Under the pieces are notes generated by a model. That model worked only from the letters and a program-made list of their open reading frames with translations. It was not told the origin of the DNA and searched no databases. The position numbers and the translations under genes are program-made. A stretch of DNA of 64,000 bases, from the NCBI RefSeq assembly GCF_003434055.1, contig NZ_QVEX01000015.1, positions 67,710-131,709 of the forward strand, read 5' to 3'. The stretch is from Enterocloster aldenensis. GTDB lineage: Bacteria > Bacillota > Clostridia > Lachnospirales > Lachnospiraceae. Each line of letters starts with the position of its first letter. Within the stretch, counting starts at the first letter, position 1. This document shows, one piece after another, positions 8,244-16,878 of this stretch.

Positions 8244-8624
8244 TCATCCCGTATGGCTCATGCGAACTTGTTTATCCGCCTGGGCAAATGCTTCCTTCAG
8301 TTCCATTATCATGGGAAGTACCTCCTGCACCGGGTCAGGACTCTTCCTGACATTGGCCTGGATGATCTGATGATTAAAATACTCATAAAGAGAGGACAGG
8401 TTCCGTGAAACCGGATACTGGCTGTCCAGTGTGGACTCCAGATGGCTGATAATGGCCTGAGCCTTCTTAAAATGGGTATTGCTGGCTTCAAAGTCCCTGA
8501 CCTCCAGCCCCAAAAGCCCCTTGTTCAGACGGTTGATGATCTCGTCATACAACAGGTTAATCATATCTCCCTGGGTCATGGTCATAACGGACTGCTGTTT
8601 ATACTTTGCATATGGATTCTGCAT
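8244..8624 (-). CDS. fliS: Flagellin export chaperone FliS
   Basis: FliS binds the C-terminus of flagellin and keeps it unfolded before export. It also modulates FliW/CsrA control of flagellin in Bacillus. The product has 126 aa, begins with the family pattern NPYAKYKQQSVMTMTQGDMINLLYDE and is mainly helical. It lies 16 nt downstream of fliD. The length is typical, and an ATG start gives the normal N-terminus. Confidence 0.96.
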   Translation of the reverse strand: MQNPYAKYKQQSVMTMTQGDMINLLYDEIINRLNKGLLGLEVRDFEASNTHFKKAQAIISHLESTLDSQYPVSRNLSSLYEYFNHQIIQANVRKSPDPVQEVLPMIMELKEAFAQADKQVRMSHTG

Positions 8625-8640
8625 ATTGATTACTCCTTCA

Positions 8641-9780
8641 TCATGATGAGAACTGCTGGGTAAGCCATGAACTCTGGCTGTTCATATTGGAAATTGCCTG
8701 TTCCATGGCGGTAAACTGCTTCCAGTACCTTGTCTTCTCCAACTGATACTTAGTGTTTAAGTTGGAAAGTGTCTCTGTAATGTGCTTCATCTCCTCATAG
8801 AGGGTATTGCTTGTGGTAAGCACATCCTTGGTACCCGCATACCGCACCATGCTGCCCGGGCTTCCGCTGCTTACATTGGCCGCTGCCTTGATGGTATTCT
8901 GCATCTTAACGCCCAGTCCCTGGTCCCTGTCCGTGAACAGGGCTCCAATGGCATCTGCATTGGTGGCCACCGCAGACCTTAAGGCGTCCTCGTCAATTAC
9001 CAGTTTTCCATTATCCCGCCAGTTATCCGATGTCTCGATACCGATATCGTACAATGACAGTCCGGCGCCTTCCACGCTGCTGTAGAGGGCCATCCTCATG
9101 TCCCCCAGGAAGCTGGAGATATTGGAATCATTGTGAAGGAGTCCCTGCTTGGATTTTTCCTCCCAAAGCTCAACCTCCTTGTCACTCATCTCTTTCTTCT
9201 GCGCATCCGTGAGAGGGGCGTATTTCTTGTAATTGGCAGTCTCTGTCAGCTGCTTGTTCAGCTCTTCAATCAGGGTGTTGTAATCATCTACAAAACTCTT
9301 CAGACTATCTATTATTTTATCAGTATCACGGGATGTCGTCAAGCTGATTGGACCGTTCAAAGCGTCATAAGTGGAAGTGATTTCCATGGTAATTCCATCC
9401 AGCTCAAAGGTGTTGGTGTTGCGCTCGATGTCGGTGCCATCGACGGTTAGGATGGCGTTTTGGCCGGAGGTGACGGAAGGGCTGGATGAAAATAACATCT
9501 CATCCTTGCCAAACAGGTTATTCACCAGCGCGGTTCCGTCCGCATCCGTTCCCTCTATGGTAAAGCCCTGGGATGTGCCCTGTATCTGTATCCTATGATC
9601 CGCAGTATAAATGACCGAGACTCCGCTTCCCCCTCCTAATTCACTATTTATTTTTGCAGCCAGATCAGCGAAATTGGGGTTGCCTGATGTCCACGCCATT
9701 GCACCAAGGTCGATTGCCTTAGCGGTTCCGTCACTCAGGGTTAGTTTCAGGTTCCCCTTTAGGATTCCCGTATCCGCCAC
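8641..9780 (-). CDS. fliD: FliD filament cap, C-terminal segment after in-frame amber
   Basis: This frame is the direct, same-frame continuation of the fliD segment at 9970-11559. Sixty-three sense codons connect the amber TAG (9970-9972) to the GTG at 9778-9780, where a shorter product could restart. It carries flagellin_IN-type modules and the FliD C-terminal domain, ending in a coiled region (TKYQLEKTRYWKQFTAMEQAISNMNSQ). The first residues after the amber repeat a pattern seen again in this frame (LAAKINSELGG versus LAGKLGG), so both sides come from one gene. On its own it lacks the N-terminal helix needed for capping. Confidence 0.85.
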   Translation of the reverse strand: MADTGILKGNLKLTLSDGTAKAIDLGAMAWTSGNPNFADLAAKINSELGGGSGVSVIYTADHRIQIQGTSQGFTIEGTDADGTALVNNLFGKDEMLFSSSPSVTSGQNAILTVDGTDIERNTNTFELDGITMEITSTYDALNGPISLTTSRDTDKIIDSLKSFVDDYNTLIEELNKQLTETANYKKYAPLTDAQKKEMSDKEVELWEEKSKQGLLHNDSNISSFLGDMRMALYSSVEGAGLSLYDIGIETSDNWRDNGKLVIDEDALRSAVATNADAIGALFTDRDQGLGVKMQNTIKAAANVSSGSPGSMVRYAGTKDVLTTSNTLYEEMKHITETLSNLNTKYQLEKTRYWKQFTAMEQAISNMNSQSSWLTQQFSS

Positions 9781-9969
9781 CTGCTTTGACGTTATTGTAT
9801 TCGTACCCGCTGTTAATGTAACAGATTTACTACCAAACAGGCTTTCGACAAGATTATTCCCGTTTCTTTCAGCTGTTCCGCTGATACTGAATCCACTTGA
9901 CTTTCCTGTTATATTAATCCTTCCGCCATCGTATGTCCCGCCTAATTTCCCAGCCAGCCAATCCAGGTC

Positions 9970-11559
9970 CTAATCCGCAGAAGCATCTATCTGGAATGGA
10001 ACACCATTTAAATAAATCTCTCCGGTCATGCCTAAATCAGCTAATTTCCTGCTGCCTTCAATCACATTATTCTGGCCAGCGGTAAAACCAAATTGATTGG
10101 TAATCCCCTGGACCAGGTTGTCTGCTGTAAAACCCACTTTATGGTTTGAGGATTCGATTACAACAAATTGATTGGGAGGTGCTGACGCATCTTGCTCCAA
10201 AGAAAATTTAATCCTTTGTGAACCATACTCTTTATCAAGTTTAGAATTTATGGCAGCAATTACACTTTCAGTATCTTTATATTTCTCACTTCCTGTTTTC
10301 CCTTCCAGGTTGATGACAAAATCCTTCCCATCCACTTCCAAGGTTAAGGATTGGTTCTTCCCGCTGTTCAAATCATTTACAATTGATTCCAGGTTAACGG
10401 AGGCACCTTTCAGCTCTTCTGAAAACAGAGATGACTGGAACCCGGTGGCTTCCACGCCAAACATGGTAGTCAGCAGATTTCCATATGTCTGTTTCATATC
10501 AATATTGGATATTTCACCGGTGGAAGACGAATGCATTATAAATTTATCAGAGGCTGATGAGTAAGAAACCTTCACCCCTGCATCACTGCTGTTAATAGCA
10601 CTGATTACATCGCTAAGGGTAGAGTCTTCGGTCAACCCTTTAATCGTCACCCCGTTAATCTCAAATTCATACCTGCCGCCCTGTAACGGTGTCGCAAAAT
10701 TCATGTTTTTCAGAGAGGTCCCGTAATCCAGTTTATTAGAAAACCCACCCTTAAATCCTAAATTGGCAATGACTGCCTTGGCCTCGCTGCTGCTTCCCGC
10801 TGTCTCTATAATAACCCTTCTCGTAGAGTTAACCGCTTCATCTGAAGGAGTCCCGTCCGTTTTAAGCTGTACCAGCTTCATGATCTGAGTGCCGTTTAAC
10901 GAAGGGTCGGGGTTGGGCTCCAGCTTCATGCCGACTGCCGTTCCAAAATTGCGGTATAATGCCTGGTTAATATTAGCAAGCGTCTTATCCGCATCCACTG
11001 TACCAGATGCAACACCTGGTCCGGCTGCCTCTTCCACCTCAAATTCAATCGTCTTACTAACCCCATCTAAGGTAACAGTAAAGGCCTGGGTCTTTCCTAT
11101 CTTGCCCGCAAACTGGGAGAAATCCACAACATTCCCCACCGGTTCCCCTGTCACCGTCCCCGCCGTCTTCACCGTACAGGCCGTGGCCAGCTGTTTAACA
11201 GCATCCACCTTCATGGAACTGACCGCATTGGAAGAAACCGAGCTGATTTTAATGGCGCTGTTGCTGCTAAGTCCTGTCATGGTCTTAAAGGTGGTTGGAC
11301 TCATCAGGTTGGTCTGTCCTGAACCATAATAAGAGAAATACTTATCGCCAAAGGTATTGATCTTTCCAATCAAATCCCTGTAAGTTTCCTGTTTCCACTC
11401 CAGCTGCTGCTTTAGTCCTGTCTGTTTATCAATCTTGGTCTGGGTACCCATCAGCAGGCTTTCTACGATGCTGTCCGTATCCATGCCGGAAGCAAGGCCC
11501 GATATGTAGTTTTTATTTCCGGCTGCGCTGACTGTATTAATTGATGATGCCGATGCCAT
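9970..11559 (-). CDS. fliD: Flagellar hook-associated protein 2 (FliD), N-terminal segment ending at premature amber
   Basis: FliD forms the filament cap. This 529-codon frame begins with the FliD N-terminal domain (YISGLASGMDTDSIVESLL) and then holds a large variable region with repeated flagellin_IN-like modules. It ends at TAG (9970-9972) after QIDASAD. Reading continues in the same frame to 8641, giving a 973-codon gene, so a single nonsense codon splits it. Without the C-terminal helices the product should not cap filaments. Real mutation, suppression and sequencing error are all possible. Confidence 0.9.
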   Translation of the reverse strand: MASASSINTVSAAGNKNYISGLASGMDTDSIVESLLMGTQTKIDKQTGLKQQLEWKQETYRDLIGKINTFGDKYFSYYGSGQTNLMSPTTFKTMTGLSSNSAIKISSVSSNAVSSMKVDAVKQLATACTVKTAGTVTGEPVGNVVDFSQFAGKIGKTQAFTVTLDGVSKTIEFEVEEAAGPGVASGTVDADKTLANINQALYRNFGTAVGMKLEPNPDPSLNGTQIMKLVQLKTDGTPSDEAVNSTRRVIIETAGSSSEAKAVIANLGFKGGFSNKLDYGTSLKNMNFATPLQGGRYEFEINGVTIKGLTEDSTLSDVISAINSSDAGVKVSYSSASDKFIMHSSSTGEISNIDMKQTYGNLLTTMFGVEATGFQSSLFSEELKGASVNLESIVNDLNSGKNQSLTLEVDGKDFVINLEGKTGSEKYKDTESVIAAINSKLDKEYGSQRIKFSLEQDASAPPNQFVVIESSNHKVGFTADNLVQGITNQFGFTAGQNNVIEGSRKLADLGMTGEIYLNGVPFQIDASAD

Positions 11560-11570
11560 GGCCTATCCCC

Positions 11571-12047
11571 CTATCTCCTTTTATCATAGAGCACGCCTTT
11601 GCTCCCCTGATTCATCTGCTTTAAGTACCCGGTAAACCTACCGTTTACATTGTTCTGCTTTATCTTTTCCTGAAGCCGTGCCTGAATCGCCGCCATCTTC
11701 TCCGGCAGCCCTGCTTCCAGCTCCTGTATCCTGGTTATCATGGTAAAAACAGCCTGGCCGTCCCGGAACAGTCCCTGTTCCCCTTCATTCAAGCTGCTGT
11801 AATCACAACGGTTCCTGCCTATGCTGTAGCAGCGTTTCCCATAAGCCGAGCCGTCCCTCAGGCCTTCCATCTGTTTGTCAAGCCCGTTAATCTTGTCTAT
11901 GAGGGCCTGCCTGGCCTCCACGGCAGCCACGATTTCATCCACTGCCTCGGAATCGTCCGTATCTAACCTCATGGTCTCCTGCCCATATTGCCCCAGCAGG
12001 ATGGTCTTTTCCCGAAGCAGCATCCTCATCTGGTCAATGGTGTCCAT
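11571..12047 (-). CDS. Putative flagellar chaperone (FliT-like)
   Basis: This is a helical protein of about 158 aa, encoded between csrA and fliD. The position matches FliT, the FliD chaperone; I see no signature strong enough to prove it. I chose the ATG at 12045-12047, which has AAAGGAGG just upstream and overlaps the csrA end by 14 nt. Two cysteines lie in the middle (YGKRCYSIGRNRCDY). A separate FlgN-type chaperone is encoded upstream of flgK (15888-16334), which supports a FliD-specific role here. Function is inferred from context. Confidence 0.7.
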   Translation of the reverse strand: MDTIDQMRMLLREKTILLGQYGQETMRLDTDDSEAVDEIVAAVEARQALIDKINGLDKQMEGLRDGSAYGKRCYSIGRNRCDYSSLNEGEQGLFRDGQAVFTMITRIQELEAGLPEKMAAIQARLQEKIKQNNVNGRFTGYLKQMNQGSKGVLYDKRR

Positions 12048-12312
12048 CCCCGCCCTCCTTTTCCTCCCGGGCGCTATCCTGCGCAAGGGCTTTTAAGTTC
12101 CTGGAAAGCTGGAATACCTTCAGAAGGTCCACCTTATCGGACGCCTCCTTGTTATTCTCCACAGTAAGGTAGAGTTCCGTGCGGCATATCTTCATGTCGT
12201 CCGGGGCTGATATGCCAAGGCGCACCTTGTCGCCTTTGATTTCAGCCACGAATATCTCGATATCATCTCCGATTTTAATGGATTCACCCTTTTTTCTGGA
12301 TAATATCAGCAT
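12034..12312 (-). CDS. csrA: Carbon storage regulator CsrA (translational regulator)
   Basis: CsrA is an RNA-binding dimer that represses translation, in Bacillus chiefly of flagellin. The N-terminus MLILSRKKGESIKIGDDIEI and the KVRLGI strand are classical. At 92 aa it is longer than many CsrA proteins because of a helical, charged C-terminal extension. Such extensions occur in CsrA proteins controlled by FliW. It overlaps fliW by 7 nt. A candidate binding hairpin is in the hag leader (20492-20507). Confidence 0.96.
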   Translation of the reverse strand: MLILSRKKGESIKIGDDIEIFVAEIKGDKVRLGISAPDDMKICRTELYLTVENNKEASDKVDLLKVFQLSRNLKALAQDSAREEKEGGDGHH

Positions 12313-12752
12313 AGGCCGTCCCTCTCTCCCTGGCTGAATATAGTCTGCCGTATGGGATAATCCTGATCCAGAATCACCTGGACGGCCAGATTTGTCTTAT
12401 GGTTAATGATGACAGGGCTCTTGAGGTTCACGGTGGAATCACGGAAGGTTTCCCCGATGACCATGAGCACCCAGCAGTCCAGGTCATCCTCAGGCACTGC
12501 CTGCAGAAGGATTAAAACATCCTGCATCACCACCGGGGCGTAATCACGTTTTACCTCCAACGGGTTCAGCATGATAAAGCAGATATTCTTCTGCTCAATG
12601 GACTGGAGCCAGCAGATTCCGCTGCCCATATTGGAATCATTTACAAGGACGAACTGGGTATATTCCTCAAAGCCGAAAACGGGCTGCTTAAATGTTATGA
12701 TGTTCTTCTCTTCAATATCAAGGATTCCGAAATCCCGCGTCTCAATCTTCAA
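12306..12752 (-). CDS. fliW: Flagellar assembly factor FliW
   Basis: FliW binds and antagonises CsrA and also binds flagellin, so completed flagellin export restores flagellin translation control. The 148-residue protein shows the family stretches FGILDIEEKNIITFKQPVFGFEEY and the C-terminal SPVIINHKTNLAVQVIL. It is directly upstream of and overlaps csrA, the conserved Firmicutes arrangement. Confidence 0.96.
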   Translation of the reverse strand: MKIETRDFGILDIEEKNIITFKQPVFGFEEYTQFVLVNDSNMGSGICWLQSIEQKNICFIMLNPLEVKRDYAPVVMQDVLILLQAVPEDDLDCWVLMVIGETFRDSTVNLKSPVIINHKTNLAVQVILDQDYPIRQTIFSQGERDGLC

Positions 12753-12773
12753 ATGTATCCCTCCATCAAATCC

Positions 12774-13373
12774 CTACTCCGCCACCGCCTCATGGGCCGG
12801 ATTGGCGCTGGGCGGCACATACATGGGTTCGCCCATATATTCAATATCCACTTTGGGATACTGCTCCACATCCACCCTCAGTTCTCCCGGCACATAGGCG
12901 GCCGGCGGTTCCTGCACCTGTGGTTTGAATTCCACCTGGGCCGGTGTATAATCAATGGATAAATCCGCCGGTTTCCAGGAAATGTCCGGCCCAACCGATG
13001 GTATGAACGCTATCCCGGTGGTAATATTGGTCTGGGCCATCATCTGGTTCTTCATGATATCTGCCACCGTGATTCCGTCCTGTATCTGCATCATCTGATT
13101 GCCCACCCTGGAATACTGGGCCGTGGCGTCCGCTGCCGCCTTAAGGCCTGCCTGGGCCCCGTCCCTCATGATTCCCCTGGCTGTCCTGAACCCCATGCTG
13201 CCCCTGGAGCGGGACGTGTCAATATCCACTTTGATATTCTCTGACTTCATATTCAGTCTGCCAGGATTCTGTATGATACCCACTTCCGGGTCAGGCATCC
13301 TGCTCTCAAGCCTGGCCCGCTGGGAGGTCATGGACAGCTTAATGGGAGTTGTTGTAATTTTTAACACATTCAT
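12774..13373 (-). CDS. DUF6470 (YviE-like) flagellar-cluster protein
   Basis: This 199-aa protein sits between flgL and fliW, the position of YviE in Bacillus. The N-terminus (LKITTTPIKLSM) and a hydrophilic tail with WKPADLSIDYTPAQVEFKP fit the DUF6470 family. No catalytic motif or membrane segment is visible. Its role is unknown; conservation of position suggests late filament assembly or FliW-associated regulation. The assignment rests mainly on synteny. Confidence 0.8.
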   Translation of the reverse strand: MNVLKITTTPIKLSMTSQRARLESRMPDPEVGIIQNPGRLNMKSENIKVDIDTSRSRGSMGFRTARGIMRDGAQAGLKAAADATAQYSRVGNQMMQIQDGITVADIMKNQMMAQTNITTGIAFIPSVGPDISWKPADLSIDYTPAQVEFKPQVQEPPAAYVPGELRVDVEQYPKVDIEYMGEPMYVPPSANPAHEAVAE

Positions 13374-13394
13374 CCTCAGACACCTCGTTTCAAC

Positions 13395-14378
13395 TTATTT
13401 CATAAAGTCAAATATGGACGGCGGTATGATGCTGGACCCCAGCTGCAGGGTAATCATCCAGGCTGTCTCCGCAGATTTGTTGTTCACAGCCTCTGTCTCC
13501 ACCTTAACCGCTTCCAGGTCCTTCTGGCTTTTCTGCAGGTTCACAAGACTTGTTTCCAGCCTGTCCTGGGTTCGCTCCAGCATCTTCTCCCTGGTTCCTA
13601 TCTCAGATGTGGCAATGGAAATATTGCTCTGTTTTTTCTTTAGCTGGGACAGGGTATCCATTGCGCCTTCCTTATCCCCGGCCTTTAGCTGGTCCCTCAC
13701 CTGCCCTATGAGACTGTACAGGTTATTGGGCATCCCGTTTTCGTCCTTTCCATATCCCAGCACATCCACGCCCGAGGTGGATATCTTAATTCCCGTCTTA
13801 GCCGTATTAGTTCCCGTGGCATAGGTCCCAAAGCCAATGTCCAGATAAACCGGCTTATTTTCACTAAAATACGTATCCGGATCATTCTTATCATAAGCAT
13901 CCACGGACTTCCCGTTAAACAGCAGGTTCCCATCCGTGTCCAGGGTAAACGGCGCCTGGCTGTTGGCTGATCCGGAGAACAGGAATTTGTCCCCGTACCT
14001 GGCGTTCATGGTCTGAAGCAGTTCCTCCATCTGACCGCTCAGTTCCTCCGCAATGGCGTCCATGGAATCCTGGCTGCTGGCGCCCCCTGCCTTGGTGGCC
14101 TTCTCATAAATATTCTCAAGGATGGAGTTAAGGGTCAGTATGTTGGAATCCGCTGTCTCCAGTTCCCCCGTGGCATTCTTCACCACATTGATATGTTCTT
14201 CGGTCCTTGCAATCTGGTCACGGATTGCAAATGCCTTGGACGCGGTCGCCGGGTCCTCGGATACATGGTTGTACTGCCGCTGGGATGCCAGCTTCAGATT
14301 GGAGGACGCCAGATTAGAAATATTCCTCTGTAGATTTTTATTATATGAAGTTGTCATCATATTTTCAGTGATTCTCAT
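13395..14378 (-). CDS. flgL: Flagellar hook-associated protein FlgL (HAP3)
   Basis: FlgL joins hook and filament together with FlgK. The product is about 327 aa with a flagellin-like N-terminus (MRITENMMTTSYNKNLQRNI) and C-terminal helices (TAWMITLQLGSSIIPPSIFDFMK). The ATG at 14376-14378 follows AAGGAGGAG. A longer frame to 14402 has no such site and would overlap flgK. Length and domain order are normal. Confidence 0.96.
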   Translation of the reverse strand: MRITENMMTTSYNKNLQRNISNLASSNLKLASQRQYNHVSEDPATASKAFAIRDQIARTEEHINVVKNATGELETADSNILTLNSILENIYEKATKAGGASSQDSMDAIAEELSGQMEELLQTMNARYGDKFLFSGSANSQAPFTLDTDGNLLFNGKSVDAYDKNDPDTYFSENKPVYLDIGFGTYATGTNTAKTGIKISTSGVDVLGYGKDENGMPNNLYSLIGQVRDQLKAGDKEGAMDTLSQLKKKQSNISIATSEIGTREKMLERTQDRLETSLVNLQKSQKDLEAVKVETEAVNNKSAETAWMITLQLGSSIIPPSIFDFMK

Positions 14379-14388
14379 ATGCTCCTCC

Positions 14389-15858
14389 TTAACGTCCCAC
14401 AATACCCATCTTATTAATAATCATATCCAGCTGTTCATCCATGGTTGTCATAAGACGCCCCAGGGCCTGATACGCTTTATTATATGTCATCATATTAATC
14501 CCCTCTTCATTAAGGGAAACGCCGGATACACCCATGCGCTCCGACTCCACGCTTTCCGCAATGGACAGGGAAGCCTGCATCCTGGAACTGTTGGTCTTGA
14601 TTTCACTTCCCAGGGTATTGGTGGTTTTGGTGATAAACTCGCTGAATGTGCCTGAAAACTCACCGCCAAAACTAAAATCCTGTTCCAGGGCCGCCTTCAT
14701 ATCCAGGATATCCGTATTGTCCAAATCCCCGTCCGGATTCTTATCCCTGATGATATAAGAGGAATCCGCCGCCCACTTATCACTGATGGAAATGTTCCCG
14801 GCCGTGATATTCCCGTTCCCATCCCCGCTGAGAAGTTCCTTATACTTATCCGGGAAATCCGGGTCATCTGCGTGAACCTTATGATTGAACACGTCCGCAA
14901 GGGTCTTTGCAAGGTTATCCAGCTGGTACTGGTAATAGGGTATGCCTGCCGTAACGGAATCATTGCCCGTAAGCATATCGGTAAAGCCTTTGATGGCCCC
15001 GCTGCCCAAATTAGCCGTCTTGCCGTTGCTGTTCCATGTAAGGCTGGCGCCGTCGCTGCCTATCATAAGCTGGTCGTTGGTGTAGGATGCCCCTGACACA
15101 TCCACCACCACCTTGCCGTTAAACTTAACCTGGACCCCGCCTCCATCCAGATCCGTGACCTGGACAGAACCGTATCTGGATAAGTCGTCCAAGATGGTAT
15201 TGCGCTGGTCCAGCAGATCATTGGGTCCATAATTCACCCCGTCATAATCACTGTTTGCAAATATCTCATGGGCAATGGACCGGTTCAGCTCCGACAGCTG
15301 GTTCAGCTTGGTATTGATGTCCTGTACCGCAATGGAGAAATCATTCCTGGTCTGCTCCATCAATGTCTGTAAATTGGCGTCATATTCATTCAGGACCTGG
15401 GTCACGGCCTTAAACGCATGCATGACAATATTGGCATTGGTCTCCTGGTATGGATTCTGGCTGAAATCCGCCAGGGACTGGGACAATGAGGTAAGGGCCG
15501 ACTTAATGCCGGTGCCTTCCACTTCCGGGTCACTGATGATTCCCTCTATCTGGTCCAGGATGGCTGCCTTCTGGTCAAAATACCCAACATCGCTGTACTG
15601 CTCCCTGAACTTGGCGTCCAGGTACGGATTGCGTATCTGGGCCACTCCCTTTGCATCCACGCCCTGTCCTGCCAGGGGTATGGAGCTGTAGTTGAACTGG
15701 CTGCTGCCATAGACATTGACGCTTACCGAATCCAGGCGCTGTCTGGTATATCCTTTTGTCTTAACATTACTTATATTATTTCCAACGATATCAATGGCTT
15801 TCTGGTTCACCATGATACCCCTCTTAGCTGTCTCCAGCCCCATAAATGTCGGTCTCAA
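14389..15858 (-). CDS. flgK: Flagellar hook-associated protein FlgK (HAP1)
   Basis: FlgK is the first hook-filament junction protein. At 489 aa it shows the rod-type N-terminal motif (GNNISNVKTKGYTRQR) and a C-terminal helix with GVSLNEEGINMMTYNKAYQALGRLMTTMDE, the FlgK signature. It lies between the chaperone gene flgN and flgL, the usual flgM-flgN-flgK-flgL order of a class III operon. Confidence 0.97.
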   Translation of the reverse strand: MRPTFMGLETAKRGIMVNQKAIDIVGNNISNVKTKGYTRQRLDSVSVNVYGSSQFNYSSIPLAGQGVDAKGVAQIRNPYLDAKFREQYSDVGYFDQKAAILDQIEGIISDPEVEGTGIKSALTSLSQSLADFSQNPYQETNANIVMHAFKAVTQVLNEYDANLQTLMEQTRNDFSIAVQDINTKLNQLSELNRSIAHEIFANSDYDGVNYGPNDLLDQRNTILDDLSRYGSVQVTDLDGGGVQVKFNGKVVVDVSGASYTNDQLMIGSDGASLTWNSNGKTANLGSGAIKGFTDMLTGNDSVTAGIPYYQYQLDNLAKTLADVFNHKVHADDPDFPDKYKELLSGDGNGNITAGNISISDKWAADSSYIIRDKNPDGDLDNTDILDMKAALEQDFSFGGEFSGTFSEFITKTTNTLGSEIKTNSSRMQASLSIAESVESERMGVSGVSLNEEGINMMTYNKAYQALGRLMTTMDEQLDMIINKMGIVGR

Positions 15859-15887
15859 TCTGCCACTCTCCCTGTACCTGCCTGATA

Positions 15888-16334
15888 TCAGGCCTTTTTC
15901 TCCAGCTTACTTCCCTTTTGTACGGACGGACGGCCATAGATTCCTGTGGGGTTCCCCACCATCCTGGAATCAATGCCCATGCGTTCCAGCTCAGACTTCG
16001 CAAGTGTCTCCGCCTTCTTGTTATAATATTGGATATTGCCGATGGAACCGTCAATCCTCCGGTACAGCTCCAGCAGCACTTTCCGCTCACTGTCCTTTGC
16101 CTCACCGGCAATCTGTTTCAACGTCCTGCCATCCAGCCCATGGGCAGTGAACAGCTCCTGCCGCCTGCGTTCCAGGTTCTCAAGCTTCTTATCCATGGCC
16201 TGCTGCATCATGATGGTCTGCTCCACCTTATCCAGTTTCCTGGTCATCAGAAGTCCCAGTTTCTCAACCTGTTTCTGCTCCATGGCCTCCAGGGCCTCTG
16301 TATATTCCAATAGAAAATCAATGATATCTTCCAA
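15888..16334 (-). CDS. flgN: Flagellar protein FlgN (FlgK/FlgL export chaperone)
   Basis: This is an all-helical 148-aa protein, encoded between flgM and flgK, where FlgN is found in Firmicutes. It shows FlgN-type heptads (LDKVEQTIMMQQAMDKKLENLE) and the pattern IDGSIGNIQYYNKKAETLAKSELE near the C-terminus. FlgN keeps the hook-associated proteins unfolded before export. Spacing to flgM is 13 nt. Confidence 0.9.
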   Translation of the reverse strand: MEDIIDFLLEYTEALEAMEQKQVEKLGLLMTRKLDKVEQTIMMQQAMDKKLENLERRRQELFTAHGLDGRTLKQIAGEAKDSERKVLLELYRRIDGSIGNIQYYNKKAETLAKSELERMGIDSRMVGNPTGIYGRPSVQKGSKLEKKA

Positions 16335-16347
16335 TTGCTTCCCCTTC

Positions 16348-16650
16348 CTACAGACCGCTCATCATGCGCCTTGCAATCTGTTTTGCCGAAACCTGGTATG
16401 TGCCGTCCTGTACCTGCTGCTTCAGGTCAGATATCCGCTCTGCCGGGGTGCCTTCCTGCATCGACCTGGCCAATGCCGCGGCAAAGGACGAAGCATCGCT
16501 TTTCTTTGCGCCTTCGCTGCTGATGCAGACCGCGTCCCCCCTGGCCTTACCGGCTGCCTTGGGAGACAGGGGAACACTTTTCTCCGTGTGTTTTGCACTG
16601 CTTACAGCGTTCTGGTACGCTGCGTAATTTCTCGTAATCTTCATATCCAT
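16348..16650 (-). CDS. flgM: Anti-sigma-28 factor FlgM
   Basis: FlgM holds sigma-28 (FliA) inactive until it is exported through the finished hook-basal body. The 100-residue protein has a flexible N-terminus and the conserved sigma-binding C-terminus (RISDLKQQVQDGTYQVSAKQIA). It is the first gene behind a sigma-28 promoter at 16724-16750, so it is autoregulated through FliA. A cognate fliA gene is at 27744-28520. Confidence 0.95.
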   Translation of the reverse strand: MDMKITRNYAAYQNAVSSAKHTEKSVPLSPKAAGKARGDAVCISSEGAKKSDASSFAAALARSMQEGTPAERISDLKQQVQDGTYQVSAKQIARRMMSGL

Positions 16651-16723
16651 AGCCCGGCTTCCTTTCTTTAGGTGCTCTCTGTATGGTAATACTTATATCC
16701 TGATTCTAATAACCCTATATTAC

Positions 16724-16750
16724 TTATCGAACGCCAGGATGGAAACTTTA
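16724..16750 (-). promoter_or_regulatory. Sigma-28 (FliA/SigD) promoter of the flgM operon
   Basis: On the minus strand, TAAA (16747-16750) is followed by a 15-nt spacer and TTCGATAA (16724-16731). This fits the sigma-D consensus TAAA-N15-(G/C)CCGATA well. It lies about 75 nt upstream of the flgM ATG. It is the best-matching late promoter I saw in the window. Confidence 0.88.
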
Positions 16751-16780
16751 CAGGGCAAAAATAATTTTTAATATTTTTTT

Positions 16781-16807
16781 GCAAAGAAACAGCCGCCGGA
16801 CCGCGGC
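16781..16807 (-). terminator. Terminator after comFB
   Basis: On the minus strand, GCCGC-GGTCCG-GCGGC (16792-16807) forms a GC-rich stem followed by TGTTTCTTTG. It lies about 70 nt past the comFB stop and separates parA-comFB from the flgM promoter. A second small hairpin (GGAATG/CATTCC) precedes it. Confidence 0.7.
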
Positions 16808-16878
16808 CTGGAATGATGCCATTCCTGCCACTGCCCTGACGGCTTTTCATCTTTCAATTCCATTATAGATACTGCTTT

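Noticed and set aside
9970..9972. Pyrrolysine at the fliD TAG codon
   Set aside because: No pyl genes are visible. The radical SAM gene at 55555 is HydE-like rather than PylB-like, and flagellar caps are not known to use pyrrolysine.
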